Assembly (NCBI RefSeq): GCF_000315625.1
Contig: NW_005434625.1
Coordinates: 387,762 to 451,761, forward strand
DNA: 64,000 nucleotides
From: Guillardia theta CCMP2712
Taxonomy: Eukaryota; Cryptophyceae; Pyrenomonadales; Geminigeraceae
Direction: 5' to 3'
A program made the position numbers and the translations under genes. The notes under the pieces were generated by a model. That model was given only the letters and a program-made list of their open reading frames with translations. It did no database searches and was not told where the DNA came from. This document shows, piece by piece, positions 32,123-42,107 of the stretch (positions are counted from its first letter, which is position 1; every line of letters begins with the position of its first letter).

Positions 32123-33396
32123 ATGATGGCCAAGGCCAGATCGTTGCTCGTGCTCTTGTGCTCCCTCCATGCGATGTGCGATGAGACTCATCAGAGGTCC
32201 ATGTATACCAACGTCGTAGACTTCGTTTGCTCCCCAGGAAACGCTACCAGCCTGTGGGGCGCCAAGACCGACAGGGCAGCCTGGTTCGGGAGGAGCGACA
32301 TGGCGGTGGCGGTCAAGGACAACCACGTTTGGGTCATGGGCGGACAGAGAGGAGCGTCAGGAGCTTTCGAGCTCATGAACGACGTTTGGAAGAGTGCGGA
32401 CGGCGCAGCCTGGACGTCAGTGACGGGCAAAGCGCCATGGGCGGCTAGAAGAAAGTTTGGAGGTCTGACGTTCAACTCCAAGCTCTGGGCGATGGGAGGA
32501 ACGCTGTCAGCGGTGGAGTCCAACGAGCGGCACACGTCCAACGCTGTCTGGTCCTCTGCGGACGGGGTCACGTGGCAGGCAGTGAGGGAGGACTCTGCGT
32601 CCTGCACCGGGAGCACATGTGACCCGTCGTCGTCGTCCTACATGTGGGCGCCGCGTCACTCGATGGTGGCAGTTGACTTCCTAGGGAAGATCTGGATCAT
32701 ATCGGGAGTGAGAAGCGACTACGACCAGTACGCGGCAGCGAATCAAGACTTCATCCACGACATATGGTTCACTGATAACGGGGTCAGGTGGACCCGGGCC
32801 GCGAACTCGACGCCATGGCAGGACTGCCGGTCTGTGGTGGGGGCAGTCCACCGACTGCAGCTGTTCATCATGGCGGAGTCGCGAGAGCTGCGCTACTACT
32901 ACACCACGTGGATCTCGAGCGATGGCGTCACGTTCAAGGAGGCCCGCCAGGCCTGTGCCGTCTCCGGGCAGCCCGTCGGAGGGCTGGTGTCGGCAGGAGG
33001 AAGCCTGATGGTGTTCGCGGTCTCTGACCGGCTGCTGGGGGATCAGGAGGTGCTGCTGTGGTACACGAACTCGACGACTGCAGAGGACGCGATCTTCTAT
33101 GCGACCAACTCGTCGGTGGCCAACGGGCCGAGGCGAGGAGCAGGGTACACGACGTTTGCTGGGGAGGTCTGGCAGATAGGAGGGAGCTGCTTGAACTGCG
33201 GGATGTCGACAGTGATGAACGTGAGGAGGAGGACGGCGGGGAGGAGAGAGAGAGGAGGGATGAATGAGAGGAGAGAGCCTCAGAGCTGGATCTGACGACT
33301 TTGTAGGATGCTTTTAGTGACGTTTACTTCTCCTCCGGACTGACAATGTTTTCGACATTCAGCCAGTCATCGCAGAGTAGAAGGCCAAACATGTAA
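32123..33396 (+). CDS. Secreted or membrane-lumenal kelch-like beta-propeller protein
   Basis: Two exons, 32123-33220 and 33307-33396, joined in phase through an 86-bp intron. The start (MMAKARSLLVLLCSLHAMC) looks like a signal peptide. The body has repeated kelch-type blocks: VWVMGGQRG..NDVWKSADGAAW, LWAMGGTL..NAVWSSADGVTW, IWIISGVRS..HDIWFTDNGVRW, TTWISSDGVTF, and a last WQIGGSC..SDVYFSSG, so five or six blades. Glycosylation sequons are frequent in the later part. No catalytic domain is attached. Likely an extracytoplasmic binding protein; ligand unknown. An earlier in-frame ATG at 32087 exists but gives a worse signal peptide. Confidence 0.8.
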
Positions 33397-33399
33397 GTT

Positions 33400-33640
33400 G
33401 GATGATGATGTCGGGCAATGATGGTGATGACGACGACAATGATACTAATGCTGTTGTTCTTGATGATGATGTTCAACATGATGTTGAAGATGGTGGCAAT
33501 GTTGTAGACATCAATGTGGAGATAGACTGGAAGTCGACAAAAACCATGACGATGATGACGATATTGTTGACAATGTTGTATGCATCTATCGTGAGATCGA
33601 TTTTCTTGTTTGATTTGATTTGATTTTGTTTGACAACTTG
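33400..33640. repeat. GAT-rich simple sequence
   Basis: Imperfect gatgatgatgt/gacgacgac units downstream of the kelch-like gene. A similar gatggtgatgatgatgg tract lies at 34970-35015 in a TrmA intron. Confidence 0.7.
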
Positions 33641-33873
33641 TTAACAGTCAGGCGTTTATCCTTCCTTTGGCCTTATTGTTTTGCTATTCCTTGACCTGAC
33701 CTGGTTGTTTTTCTATCTGTTCTCTCTCCTTCAACGTAACTTCTCCCTCCCCCCTAAAAGAATCAAAACATACCATTCCATTCAACACCAGCTCCTCATA
33801 GAGACAAGAACAGCAATCTCCTCTCCTCTACTTCACTTCTCATCTCTCTACTTGACATCTCCTTTCCTCTCTT

Positions 33874-36800
33874 TCACTTCTTGACAAGCTTCACCGCAAC
33901 CTCCGCATGATCTGTCCATGGAAACTGATCGAATAGAGCGGCGCTCACGATCTTGTGATTTGGAAGCCCTGAAGTTGAAATGAGAGAAAGCAGACAAGGG
34001 ATGAAGACAAGAAGGGAGGGAGGGGGGAGAGGAAAAGACAAGAAGGGAGGGAGGGGAGGAGAGGGAAGAGCCGGGATCAAAGATTTTGACACCTTCAAGG
34101 TCGACAATCAACTTGGCAGGGTTGCATGAGACGTACAAAACCTCGTCAAACTAAAAGAAGGATCAGAGAATGAAGTGAGTAGGACAAGCGAGCACAAAGC
34201 AAAAAATCGAGATTCCTGGGAGGGGAGGCGGAGGAGCAGGAGCAGCAACAGGAGCAAGTGCAGGTGCAGGTGCAGGTGCAGGTGCAGGTGCAGGTGCAGC
34301 AACAGAAGCAGCGGCAGGAGCAGGAGCAGGTGCAGGTGCAGGAGACGGTGGGAAAGAAAAATGTTAAGGAGCTCCGTACCCCATTCACCAGTTCCCTTGA
34401 CGCATCATCGAGGCCGGCCCGAGGAGGATCGACAAGGATCGTCCTGATCAAGTCAGAGTCAACAAGGTTTGGAAGGGAGGCACGAGGGGGGCAGGGGGGA
34501 GGGACAGGAGATGAGCAGAGCGCTCTAGGAAAAGGCGCAAGAGAGGAGTTGGAAAAGGAAGATTACAGGAAGAGGGAGGAGGAGGCAGATAGCCGGGAGG
34601 AGGGGAAGACGAACAGGAGGAAGGAAAGAAGGAGATGGAGGCGAGGAAAGATAGCAGAAGGTAAACGGAGGATGGGGAAGTTCAGCACGAGGACGATGAC
34701 GAGGCAGAGAATGCTGTGGAGGAGAAGGAGGAGGGGAAACCTGAGATTGTACGATTTGACGTCAACCCCCTTCATTTGCGGGTATTGTTTCCCTCTGCTC
34801 AGGTGTCAGCAAGATCGAGGGGGTCCAAAGGCGTTGACCGTAGAACTGCCTCCGTCGCCTCCTCCGCCGAAAGAGGAAGAATTACCACCTGTCACATGGA
34901 AAGTTTAGCTCCAAATAGTATGATGATAAAGGCAGATGCCGAGAATCGTGCTGATAGTCATGTTGCTGGTGATGAAGATGGTGATGGTGATGATGATGGC
35001 GATGAGATGATGATCGTTGGAATTACAATCATGATAAAAGTTACGAGGAGGGTGAAGGGTGAGGGAAGGAGGAAAAGAATTACGTTGTCAACTTCGGCAG
35101 CCTTCGCGCAGGCGTTTGCAGCGTTCACTGAGTACTTGTCGAGCTCTGTTGCGAGGATCTGAACAGCAGCTGTCAAGCACAGTCGGCAGCGGCCTCAGGC
35201 TATGGAGGCAGATGACGGATGGTCGAAGCAAGAGGGAGAGCAGCAGGTCAGTGATGGAACAGAAAGCAAACCCATCCGACAAGAAGTTTTCCTCACCTTC
35301 CGGAAGAGAGCGGACAGAGCAAGAGTGAAGTTGCCGTTTCCTGCCAAGAGTTTCAGCGATTGGCGAGTTGCAGGGAGGGAAAGCTGAGCACAAGGGAGAA
35401 AATGAGTACAACCACAATAGAGCTCAAGGAGATCATCGTCTCTTCGCCCTTCTTTCCCCAGCTGTTCTCTTGCCCAGGTCAACATTTGCTTGCAAATCTG
35501 TTGAAGACTTTCAGGAAATCACAAGTCCCTTGAAAGCATGCAAACAGGGATTCAGCAGTTGAAGGTGGGAGAAGAGATACCAGGGGAGGGAATGGGAGAT
35601 AAAGGAGGAGGGAGGAGGAAGGGAAGCCGGGTGGGGGAGGGAGAGCATGATATCGTGGAGCCGTCAAGTTTACATGAGCGTTTGATTGGGAGAAGTGATT
35701 CTCGGTTTGCCACTGTAAATCAAAATTTAAGTCTGTGATATGCTTCAACACCACCTTCACATGATCGACACCATCATCGCAGCTACCTCACCCCACCTCC
35801 AAGCATCGCCTTCCTCTCCCTGCCCCGTTCCCTCTCCCTCCTTTCCATCTCCCTCCTGACTCTTGTCCTTGTGATCCGTCCTCGTCCTCAACATCATCTT
35901 CATGGATTTTTCTCATTCTAGCAGCTTCGTCGCCTCCTTTTCCATCCCCCTCCTCTTTCACCTGTGGATAGGATTTCCCGTCGAACTCAAAGCTTTGCAC
36001 TACATGATCATCCCCAATAACATGCTTAATCTTTTTGCTCCGCCCGATTATCTTTCTCGCGCGTCAGCCATGGCCAACAAGTTCAACTGCTCAACACACA
36101 TGGCAGCGGAGTTTCTCGCTCATCCTCTTTGCGCACTCTACCCACTCTTCATCGAGAGGTTTCCTGGTTGTATGTGAGCAGGAGGCGGCAGCAAGGTGCA
36201 AGTCTCGTACTTGTACACCATGCACAACAGAACCTCATCGTCTGTGTTGGCAACCATCTCCACCTTCTCGAGGTTACAACTCTTGTTCCCTACTACCCTT
36301 GTGCACCGGCACACCTGGTAGAGCCTCGTGCGCGCCATGTCGTCCTCCTGCAGGTACTCTGCCCTGCCGTAGTAGATGAGAAGGAACAAGAGGATCTTCG
36401 ACGATCTTACAGCTCCCTCATCAGGAGGTTGATTCTCTCGCTCGCCAAGACGTATCTGCACAGAGAAGAAGATCAGACGCATGCTAGAGTCAAAGGAAGA
36501 CACGCAAGACATATCGAGCAGAACAAAGAAAAGCAAGCAAACAGCAACAGAAAACAACACAGTATCAGGACGTTCACTCAGCCCTCCATCGCAGTCATGG
36601 ATCTCATCGCTCATCGCACAATCCATCCCGTCACCCTCAAGGTCTCACTGCTCGAGGAAGATTGGCTTCTTAGTCTCCGGATCAAAGAAGGCATAATGGA
36701 GATCCCCTTTCTGAAACCACATCCTGCTCCACCATCACCGCACGCCGTTCGCGATCTCCTCCTCTCTTCTCCCTCCCCCTCCCTTGCCTGAACTCGCATC

Positions 36801-37395
36801 TCATCCTGTAGTGCAGAGGGGGGCTGGCAAAGACTTGAAGGTCGACACCATTCAGGTAATCCCCCAGCAGATCCTTTACTCGCTGTGCCTGCTCGCAAAG
36901 CGCTCAGTCAACGAGCTACCAGAGTAGAGCTGAAAGATAGAGCACAGGGAGAGAAAATAAGAACCGGCAGAGCAAGTATCGCACAGTGGGAGGGATATGG
37001 AAAGGATAGAGGAGGAGAGAAATTCCATTCTCATCTCTCACGCAACCTCCGAGGATTTCTCCCCTCCATCTTTGTCATCCCTGCTCTGGACGATTGTACA
37101 AAGCAACAATGCGAGCCTAGGGTCAAACACATCGTGCCGGGCCCACCTTGCTCTCGAGCTCCTCCTCGTACTTGGAGACATCCGGATTGAGGACAGGACT
37201 TCGAGGCTTGGCGAACATGGTCGTGTCTTTCTCCTTTTCCTTGCTGATCCTCCTCATCTTCTTGGCCCTCCCTTGCACCTTCCCCTCCTCCATCCTCCCT
37301 TCCTCCCCCTTTTCAGACGCTGTCCCTCCTCTCAGCCCCGAAATCTGCAGCAGCCTGCTGAAGAACCGGAACGGCGAGCTGTCGAGCGACTGCAT
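33874..37395 (-). CDS. trmA: TrmA-type tRNA (uracil-5-)-methyltransferase
   Basis: Multi-exon gene for the enzyme that methylates U54 to ribothymidine in tRNA using S-adenosylmethionine. Order on the minus strand: N-terminal, Arg-rich possible targeting segment (MQSLDSSPFRFFSRLLQ), DVSKYEEELESK, VFASPPLHYRMRCEFR, KGDLHYAFFDPETKKPIF, LASERINLLMREL, YLQEDDMARTRLYQ, VEMVANTDDEVLLCMVYK, KPLDEEWVECAKRMSEKL, KIIGRSKKIKHVIGDDHVVQ, WQTENHFSQSNAH, then LLELYC|GNGNFTLALS (SAM-binding motif split by an intron near 35440-35350), ILATELDKYSVNAANACA, TILVDPPRAGLD (near 34440), VLYVSCNPAKL with the nucleophilic Cys (near 34120) and ALFDQFPWTDHAEV before the stop. It follows bacterial TrmA rather than the larger TRMT2 layout. 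The junction after MRCEFR and the true start are unresolved. Confidence 0.9.
34258..34345. repeat. (CAGGTG)n hexanucleotide repeat
   Basis: Array of gcaggtgcaggtg with caggagcagg variants, inside an intron of the TrmA gene. Confidence 0.9.
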
Positions 37396-37499
37396 CCTGG
37401 GGAAGCAACGAGACGGCCTGCTAACGATGCTGCTAAAGAATCGCCGCCGCTGGAACGCAGGGGGGCAGGCGAACAGCGCCTGGATACCATCGTGACTCC

Positions 37500-38470
37500 G
37501 AAATTTCCTCTGATCTCTGATTCACCTGGAGGGATCCTGAGATGGAGTGTCAGCAATGCAGCAGTCGTGTGGAGGGGAGAGAACCTGGAGCGCAGGAGGC
37601 CTTGTTGTTGAGTTGGGAGTTGATCTTCTGCAGACAGGGGGTGTGAGGGAGCGCTGCCAGCGCAGGGACTGAGATGGGTCAACACACAGGTGAGTTTGTC
37701 GCACGATCGGTCTTGAAGCTGATCTCGCTTGCCTGCATTCGATCAAGATCAGGGGATGCAACAGACACGTACTGATTGCGAACCTTGATGGTGCAGTAGT
37801 GAGCCACAGCCACGACTTGAAACAAGAAGTTCCTTGTCCTGCGACTCCCAGTTGCTTCGTCCCCATCATGTTAGTTGCAGGCACGGAGTGATAAAGGATG
37901 AGATTGCATGAAAAAATTCTTCTTCATCTCGCCCTTCCTTGCTATGATCGTACACAACCCCCTCCTTTCCTTGCAAGGGTTGTACGAAACGTTCCATAAC
38001 TACGATTGCAAGGAAACTTTCTTTCTTCTGCCTCCTCACTCGCCAATGAAACTGTCTCTCTTCTCATCTTTTCGTCAGGGATCGTCATTGCCTGCCTTCA
38101 CCCTCCTGTCCTCCGAAGCTTCCGTGCCAGTAGCTCTGACCGCCAAACGTTCTCCTTCTCTCATCTTCCTTCTCCTCTCTCTCTCTTTCCGCATCCCCCC
38201 CTCAATCCTCCTCGTTCTCCTCTCCGTCCCAGACTGACCTTGGCGCAGTGTGAGCATGAAGGATACTTACCCAGACCACCCCACCCTAGTCCAACCATAA
38301 TGCACAGCAGGACCCCAGGTAATTATGCACCACCATCACTTATGTATTATCTGATGTCTAGGAAGAGGGGGTATATCTCCTACAAGTGATTTCCATACCC
38401 CCACACTTCAGTCTTAACCGGTGCTAAAGTGGAGGCCAGGGCATCCTCATGGCAGGGTCGGATCGTAGGG
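37500..38470. other. Unassigned stretch
   Basis: No gene recognised. Frames on both strands are Arg/Ser/Pro-rich without domains; upstream exons of the TrmA gene could lie here. The part near 38270-38410 has the ccaccccaccctag / ggggtat flavour of the islands. Confidence 0.4.
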
Positions 38471-38477
38471 ATTGTCA

Positions 38478-38483
38478 GGAGAG

Positions 38484-38550
<67 letters not shown>
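38478..38550. repeat. (CAGGAG)n hexanucleotide repeat
   Basis: About a dozen near-perfect caggag units, just downstream of the 3' end of the second MYB gene. Confidence 0.93.
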
Positions 38551-38551
<1 letters not shown>

Positions 38552-38691
38552 AATATAGATTCCAAGAGGACAATCAAGGAAATTTCACAGGTTTTAAAAG
38601 TAAAGAATTCACAAAGTTGTTTCACAGTTTATGCTCCTGTTGGCCAGAAGGTAGGCAGGGCTTGACCGAAAGGGAACTGTGAAGGGCAATG

Positions 38692-40282
38692 TCAGCCTCC
38701 CTGAGAACATGCTGAGACGAGGGAGTAAACCTGGTGCTGGTGCTGCTGTTGAGGTGGGGGCTGCTGTTGAGGTGTCTGCTGAAAGAAAAGCTTTTAAGCC
38801 ACCCAGACAGCGGTTCACATACTAACCATCGCCTGTTGTGGTTGTTGGCCAACAGGCTGTTGCATCGGTGGATACTGCAGCAACGTGTCAAGAACATGAA
38901 GATATCACGATGAGCTCAAGTCACTTGAAGTGCCGGTTGCATCCCTCCTATCATGTGTGATGAAACTGCCATGGAAGGCGCTGGTCCCCCAAGACCCTGC
39001 GCCCTTGCCTGCGCCATGGCAAGTTCAGTCCATCATGATGCCATTTCCCCATGCTGTGTGCACCTGCATCGAGCGGAAGGCAGCAGTGTCGCCGGCTATG
39101 AAGAACTGGGGGACGCTACCCATGGTTCCCATGCAACTGAGCAACCTTCCCGTCAACGCGAGATACAAGATTGAAGGCGACTCACTTTGTGTTTCCAACG
39201 ACTCCAACGGGGTTCATCGCCATGAAAACATTTCCTGATCCTGCGGGCTGCGTTCTCCAGTCAGAATTTTCAGTACACAAGCGTCAGCGGCAGACCTGGG
39301 CCTGTGGCGCTTGTTGATGTACGTTGGTTTGGTGCGTAGGGATAGAAAGCCCTGCGGCTGCGATCCCCCCTGCACCTGCCGGTGCAAAGTTGTTTGTAAA
39401 CCCATTCTGGTGGTCCATCTACATCGAAAAAAAACATATGTTCAGACGACGGTAAGATACACCACAGCAGATTATGGTACCGGTACACCAAGAACTCCCT
39501 CGTTGGCGATCGGCTGCCACCGCTGGCCAGAGCCCTCGCTGCTGTCACGGGAGCTTGCTGGGGATACACTTCCCTTGGTGTCTGGTTTGTTCATCTTCAT
39601 CTTCTTCCGAGGATTGGAGTCCGAAATTTTGCTATCGGCATCATCTAGACCTGATTCATCCTTCAAGTTTCCTTGCTCTGGCCGCTCAGGCAAGCCTAGA
39701 TCTTGCAGAGTTTTCCCGTGCTTATCCAACTTCATGAAATACTTCTGCGCGTGTGTCCGTACTTGAGTAGAGCTGCGCGTCCCCACAAATCGAGCAATGG
39801 ACTTGATATCCTTGTGCCCATACATCTTCAGTCCGACGAGGAACCTCTGATGCTCTTCAGGTAACCAGTACCTTGTATGAAACTGTCGGTGAAAATTCAG
39901 CGATCCATCGGAGGATATGCCTATCCAGGTACCTCTGCGTCTTGCTCAATCATCTTCTTGTGTTCTTCCCTGTCTTGCAACGCCTCCCTCAACCTGTTCA
40001 ACTGCCACAAGACAATAAGAGCAGGAAAAGGCTTCAGAGTCATTCAAAGCACAAAAAAACATATTTTCTTCAAAAGTTCACTATCAGAAGTCGCCTTACC
40101 TCGTCTTTTGCTTCTGCCAGCTCCTGTTTCAGTCGCGCGTTTTCTCGCAAGATCGTCGAGTCATGGTCGTTCATGTCAACTCCTTCCCGGATCTCCCTTG
40201 AACTTCTCTGATCATCATTTGCTGTAAAATGCACACCCATTGTGGCGGCATTAAGCCCATGATTTGCAGTATCCGGGAACAT
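38692..40282 (-). CDS. SHAQKYF-class MYB transcription factor with coiled coil and Gln-rich tail
   Basis: Multi-exon gene. The first exon starts MFPDTANHGLNAATMG at 40282 and ends in a heptad helix (ENARLKQELAEAKDE); the next continues it (LNRLREALQDREEHKKMIEQ). The MYB repeat follows across an intron: RYWLPEEHQRFLVGLKMYG, then KDIKSIARFVGTRSSTQVRTHAQKYF (about 39740-39870), the THAQKYF variant of the plant SHAQKYF signature. Downstream exons are NGFTNNFAPAGAGGIAAAGL.., SGNVFMAMNPVGVVGN, CMGTMGSVPQFFIAGDTAA, ARAQGLGGPAPSM, YPPMQQPVGQQPQQAM and QTPQQQPPPQQQHQHQ, a Gln/Pro-rich activation-like tail ending at a stop at 38692. The coiled coil before the MYB repeat suggests dimerisation. Nuclear regulator; targets unknown. 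Confidence 0.88.
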
Positions 40283-40289
40283 GTGTCAA

Positions 40290-42100
40290 CTGGAACTGTG
40301 TATACGACTGCTGTTTCAATCCCTTCGGACCTTTTGCTACAATCCTTCTAACTTCCAATGCTTTCAGGCTTTGATCTTAGCCAGACAACGATTCAAATAA
40401 TTAAGGATTGAAAGCTTGTTTGTTTGTGTGCTCTCTCCTCCTTGACAGCAGTGTTCAGCATCGCATTGCATTACACCTCGCATTACCAGCAATCTGCAGC
40501 ATTGTGAAAATTGAGCTCAGGATTTCTTTCCTTCGCCAGGTCCCTTACAGCCACATGTTGATTGCTTCATGAAATAATTTTATTTATTTTCAAAATACAT
40601 CAATCAATTTTCAAAACTTTTTCATTCCCCTGAAAAGGATTCTCTCAGATATTGAGTGGTTACTCCGAGAATAATTTTCCAAACTGGGGGTATACAACAG
40701 GCCTCAAAAGACTACATGAGCTATTTCTCATAGCAAGCAGCCAGAGCACCCTGGCCCGCCCCGCTATCTTGTGCTTCCTGGGCACCCCTGAAGGAAATCT
40801 ATAGATCCGTTTCTAAACTGTCCTCGTGATTGCCGCGTGACTTGCACCTGACCTTGTCAGCAATCAGACCACCCTCCTTGCATCCTTTTATCATATAAAT
40901 CGTACCCCTGCAAAACAAATCGGTACCCCCTTTTTGACGCAAATGACCCTACCATACTCCTCTCCTGTGTCCTTTTTATTGTTCTGTCCCTCAGTTCTCC
41001 ATCCCACCCAGGAAAGTACCCACCCCATGATTTTCCCACAATTTTGAAAAACAAAATACCGGTACCTTCGCTCGAACCTACTACCCCTTCTGCCCTGGCC
41101 CATTGTGTCGGTATAAAACCCAACTTCTTTTTTTGTCCCATGTGGAAGTAAAGATAACCACCCCCATGGTCTTGGCTAGGTTTTAGTATTACTACCCCGA
41201 GTACCCCCTCTCCAGAGACAGAACCACCCTTGTCCCCCATTCTTTAGACAGGTAGCCTCCTTAATGTACCCCTACCCCGTCAAGAAAAACCTCCCTCATC
41301 TTGGACCCTTCTTCGAGAAGGTAGCAAGTTCTTGCCGGAAAGGTACATACAATAACTCGGACCTTCGGTGGACAAGGTTCCCTATCTGATTGATGAAGGA
41401 CCCCAACTACCCCAATTTTAAAGGAGGGGGTACCCTCTATAAGTAGTTCTAGATCGTCACCACCTCGTCAGCAGAAATAAACTGTACTACCCCTACCCCT
41501 ACCCCTACCCCTACCCCTACCCCAGATCCCCATTGATCAAAAAACTTTATTCGACCCCACGAATTTGTGTTTGACCTCAGGGTAGGGGTGCCTACCCCTA
41601 CCTTTCAGATTGATTGGAAACGAGATGTACCACCCCACCCCCTCGGATAGTAGTTTTGACCCCAACCACGGACTCCCGGTGCATCGTTCACGGAAACGGC
41701 CCGGCCTGCTAAACGCTTTTCACAGAGAGGCAAAAAAGAAAAGAAAAAATCCGCTGAAAGAGGCTTCATAACCTGATATGTTGAGGTCTCTGGCTGGAAG
41801 TGTTATTAGGTCCGGCCGGCGACCGGGCCCGGGCTGTCGTCAGGGCCGTCAGGATTCACTCAACTCGTTAAAGTTTACTCAAAGTTTATGTTTAAAATAA
41901 GTTGTTTTAAAAGCGCTATGTTGAACTGATGCAGGGCGGTGAAACGAGTAGGAGGCGGGAGGAGGAGCGAGCGAAGAGGAATGCTCAGATTGAGGAGATG
42001 GCTGCGAGATGATAACAGGACAAGCACGGAGGACAAGGACAACGATGGCAAGCAAGGGCAAGTAGGCTACAAGTGGCTCTGGACACAGGAAAAACATACG
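40290..42100. other. Intergenic island with (CCCCTA)n
   Basis: No gene recognised. From about 40890 to 41660 the + strand is rich in accccc, taccccc and ctacccc; 41485-41525 is a near-perfect run of acccctacccct. A GC-rich block (ggccggcgaccgggcccgggctg) follows at 41812-41836. It is the clearest member of the island family. Confidence 0.6.
41487..41524. repeat. (ACCCCT)n microsatellite, telomere-like
   Basis: Six to seven tandem acccct units on + (aggggt on -). It resembles an interstitial telomere-like array, but it sits in the middle of an island that shares the same motif in scattered form. Confidence 0.85.
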
Positions 42101-42107
42101 ACGGGAG

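Noticed and set aside
34258-34345. CRISPR array or tandem-repeat regulatory array
   Set aside because: Units are six bases without spacers; an ordinary hexanucleotide microsatellite in an intron of a eukaryotic gene.
36780-36800. A second GC-AG intron in the TrmA gene (after MRCEFR)
   Set aside because: The GCAAGG donor looks good, but no acceptor restores the downstream frame, so I leave the junction open.
41487-41524. True chromosome end or telomere
   Set aside because: Flanked on both sides by genes and non-telomeric sequence; at most interstitial.
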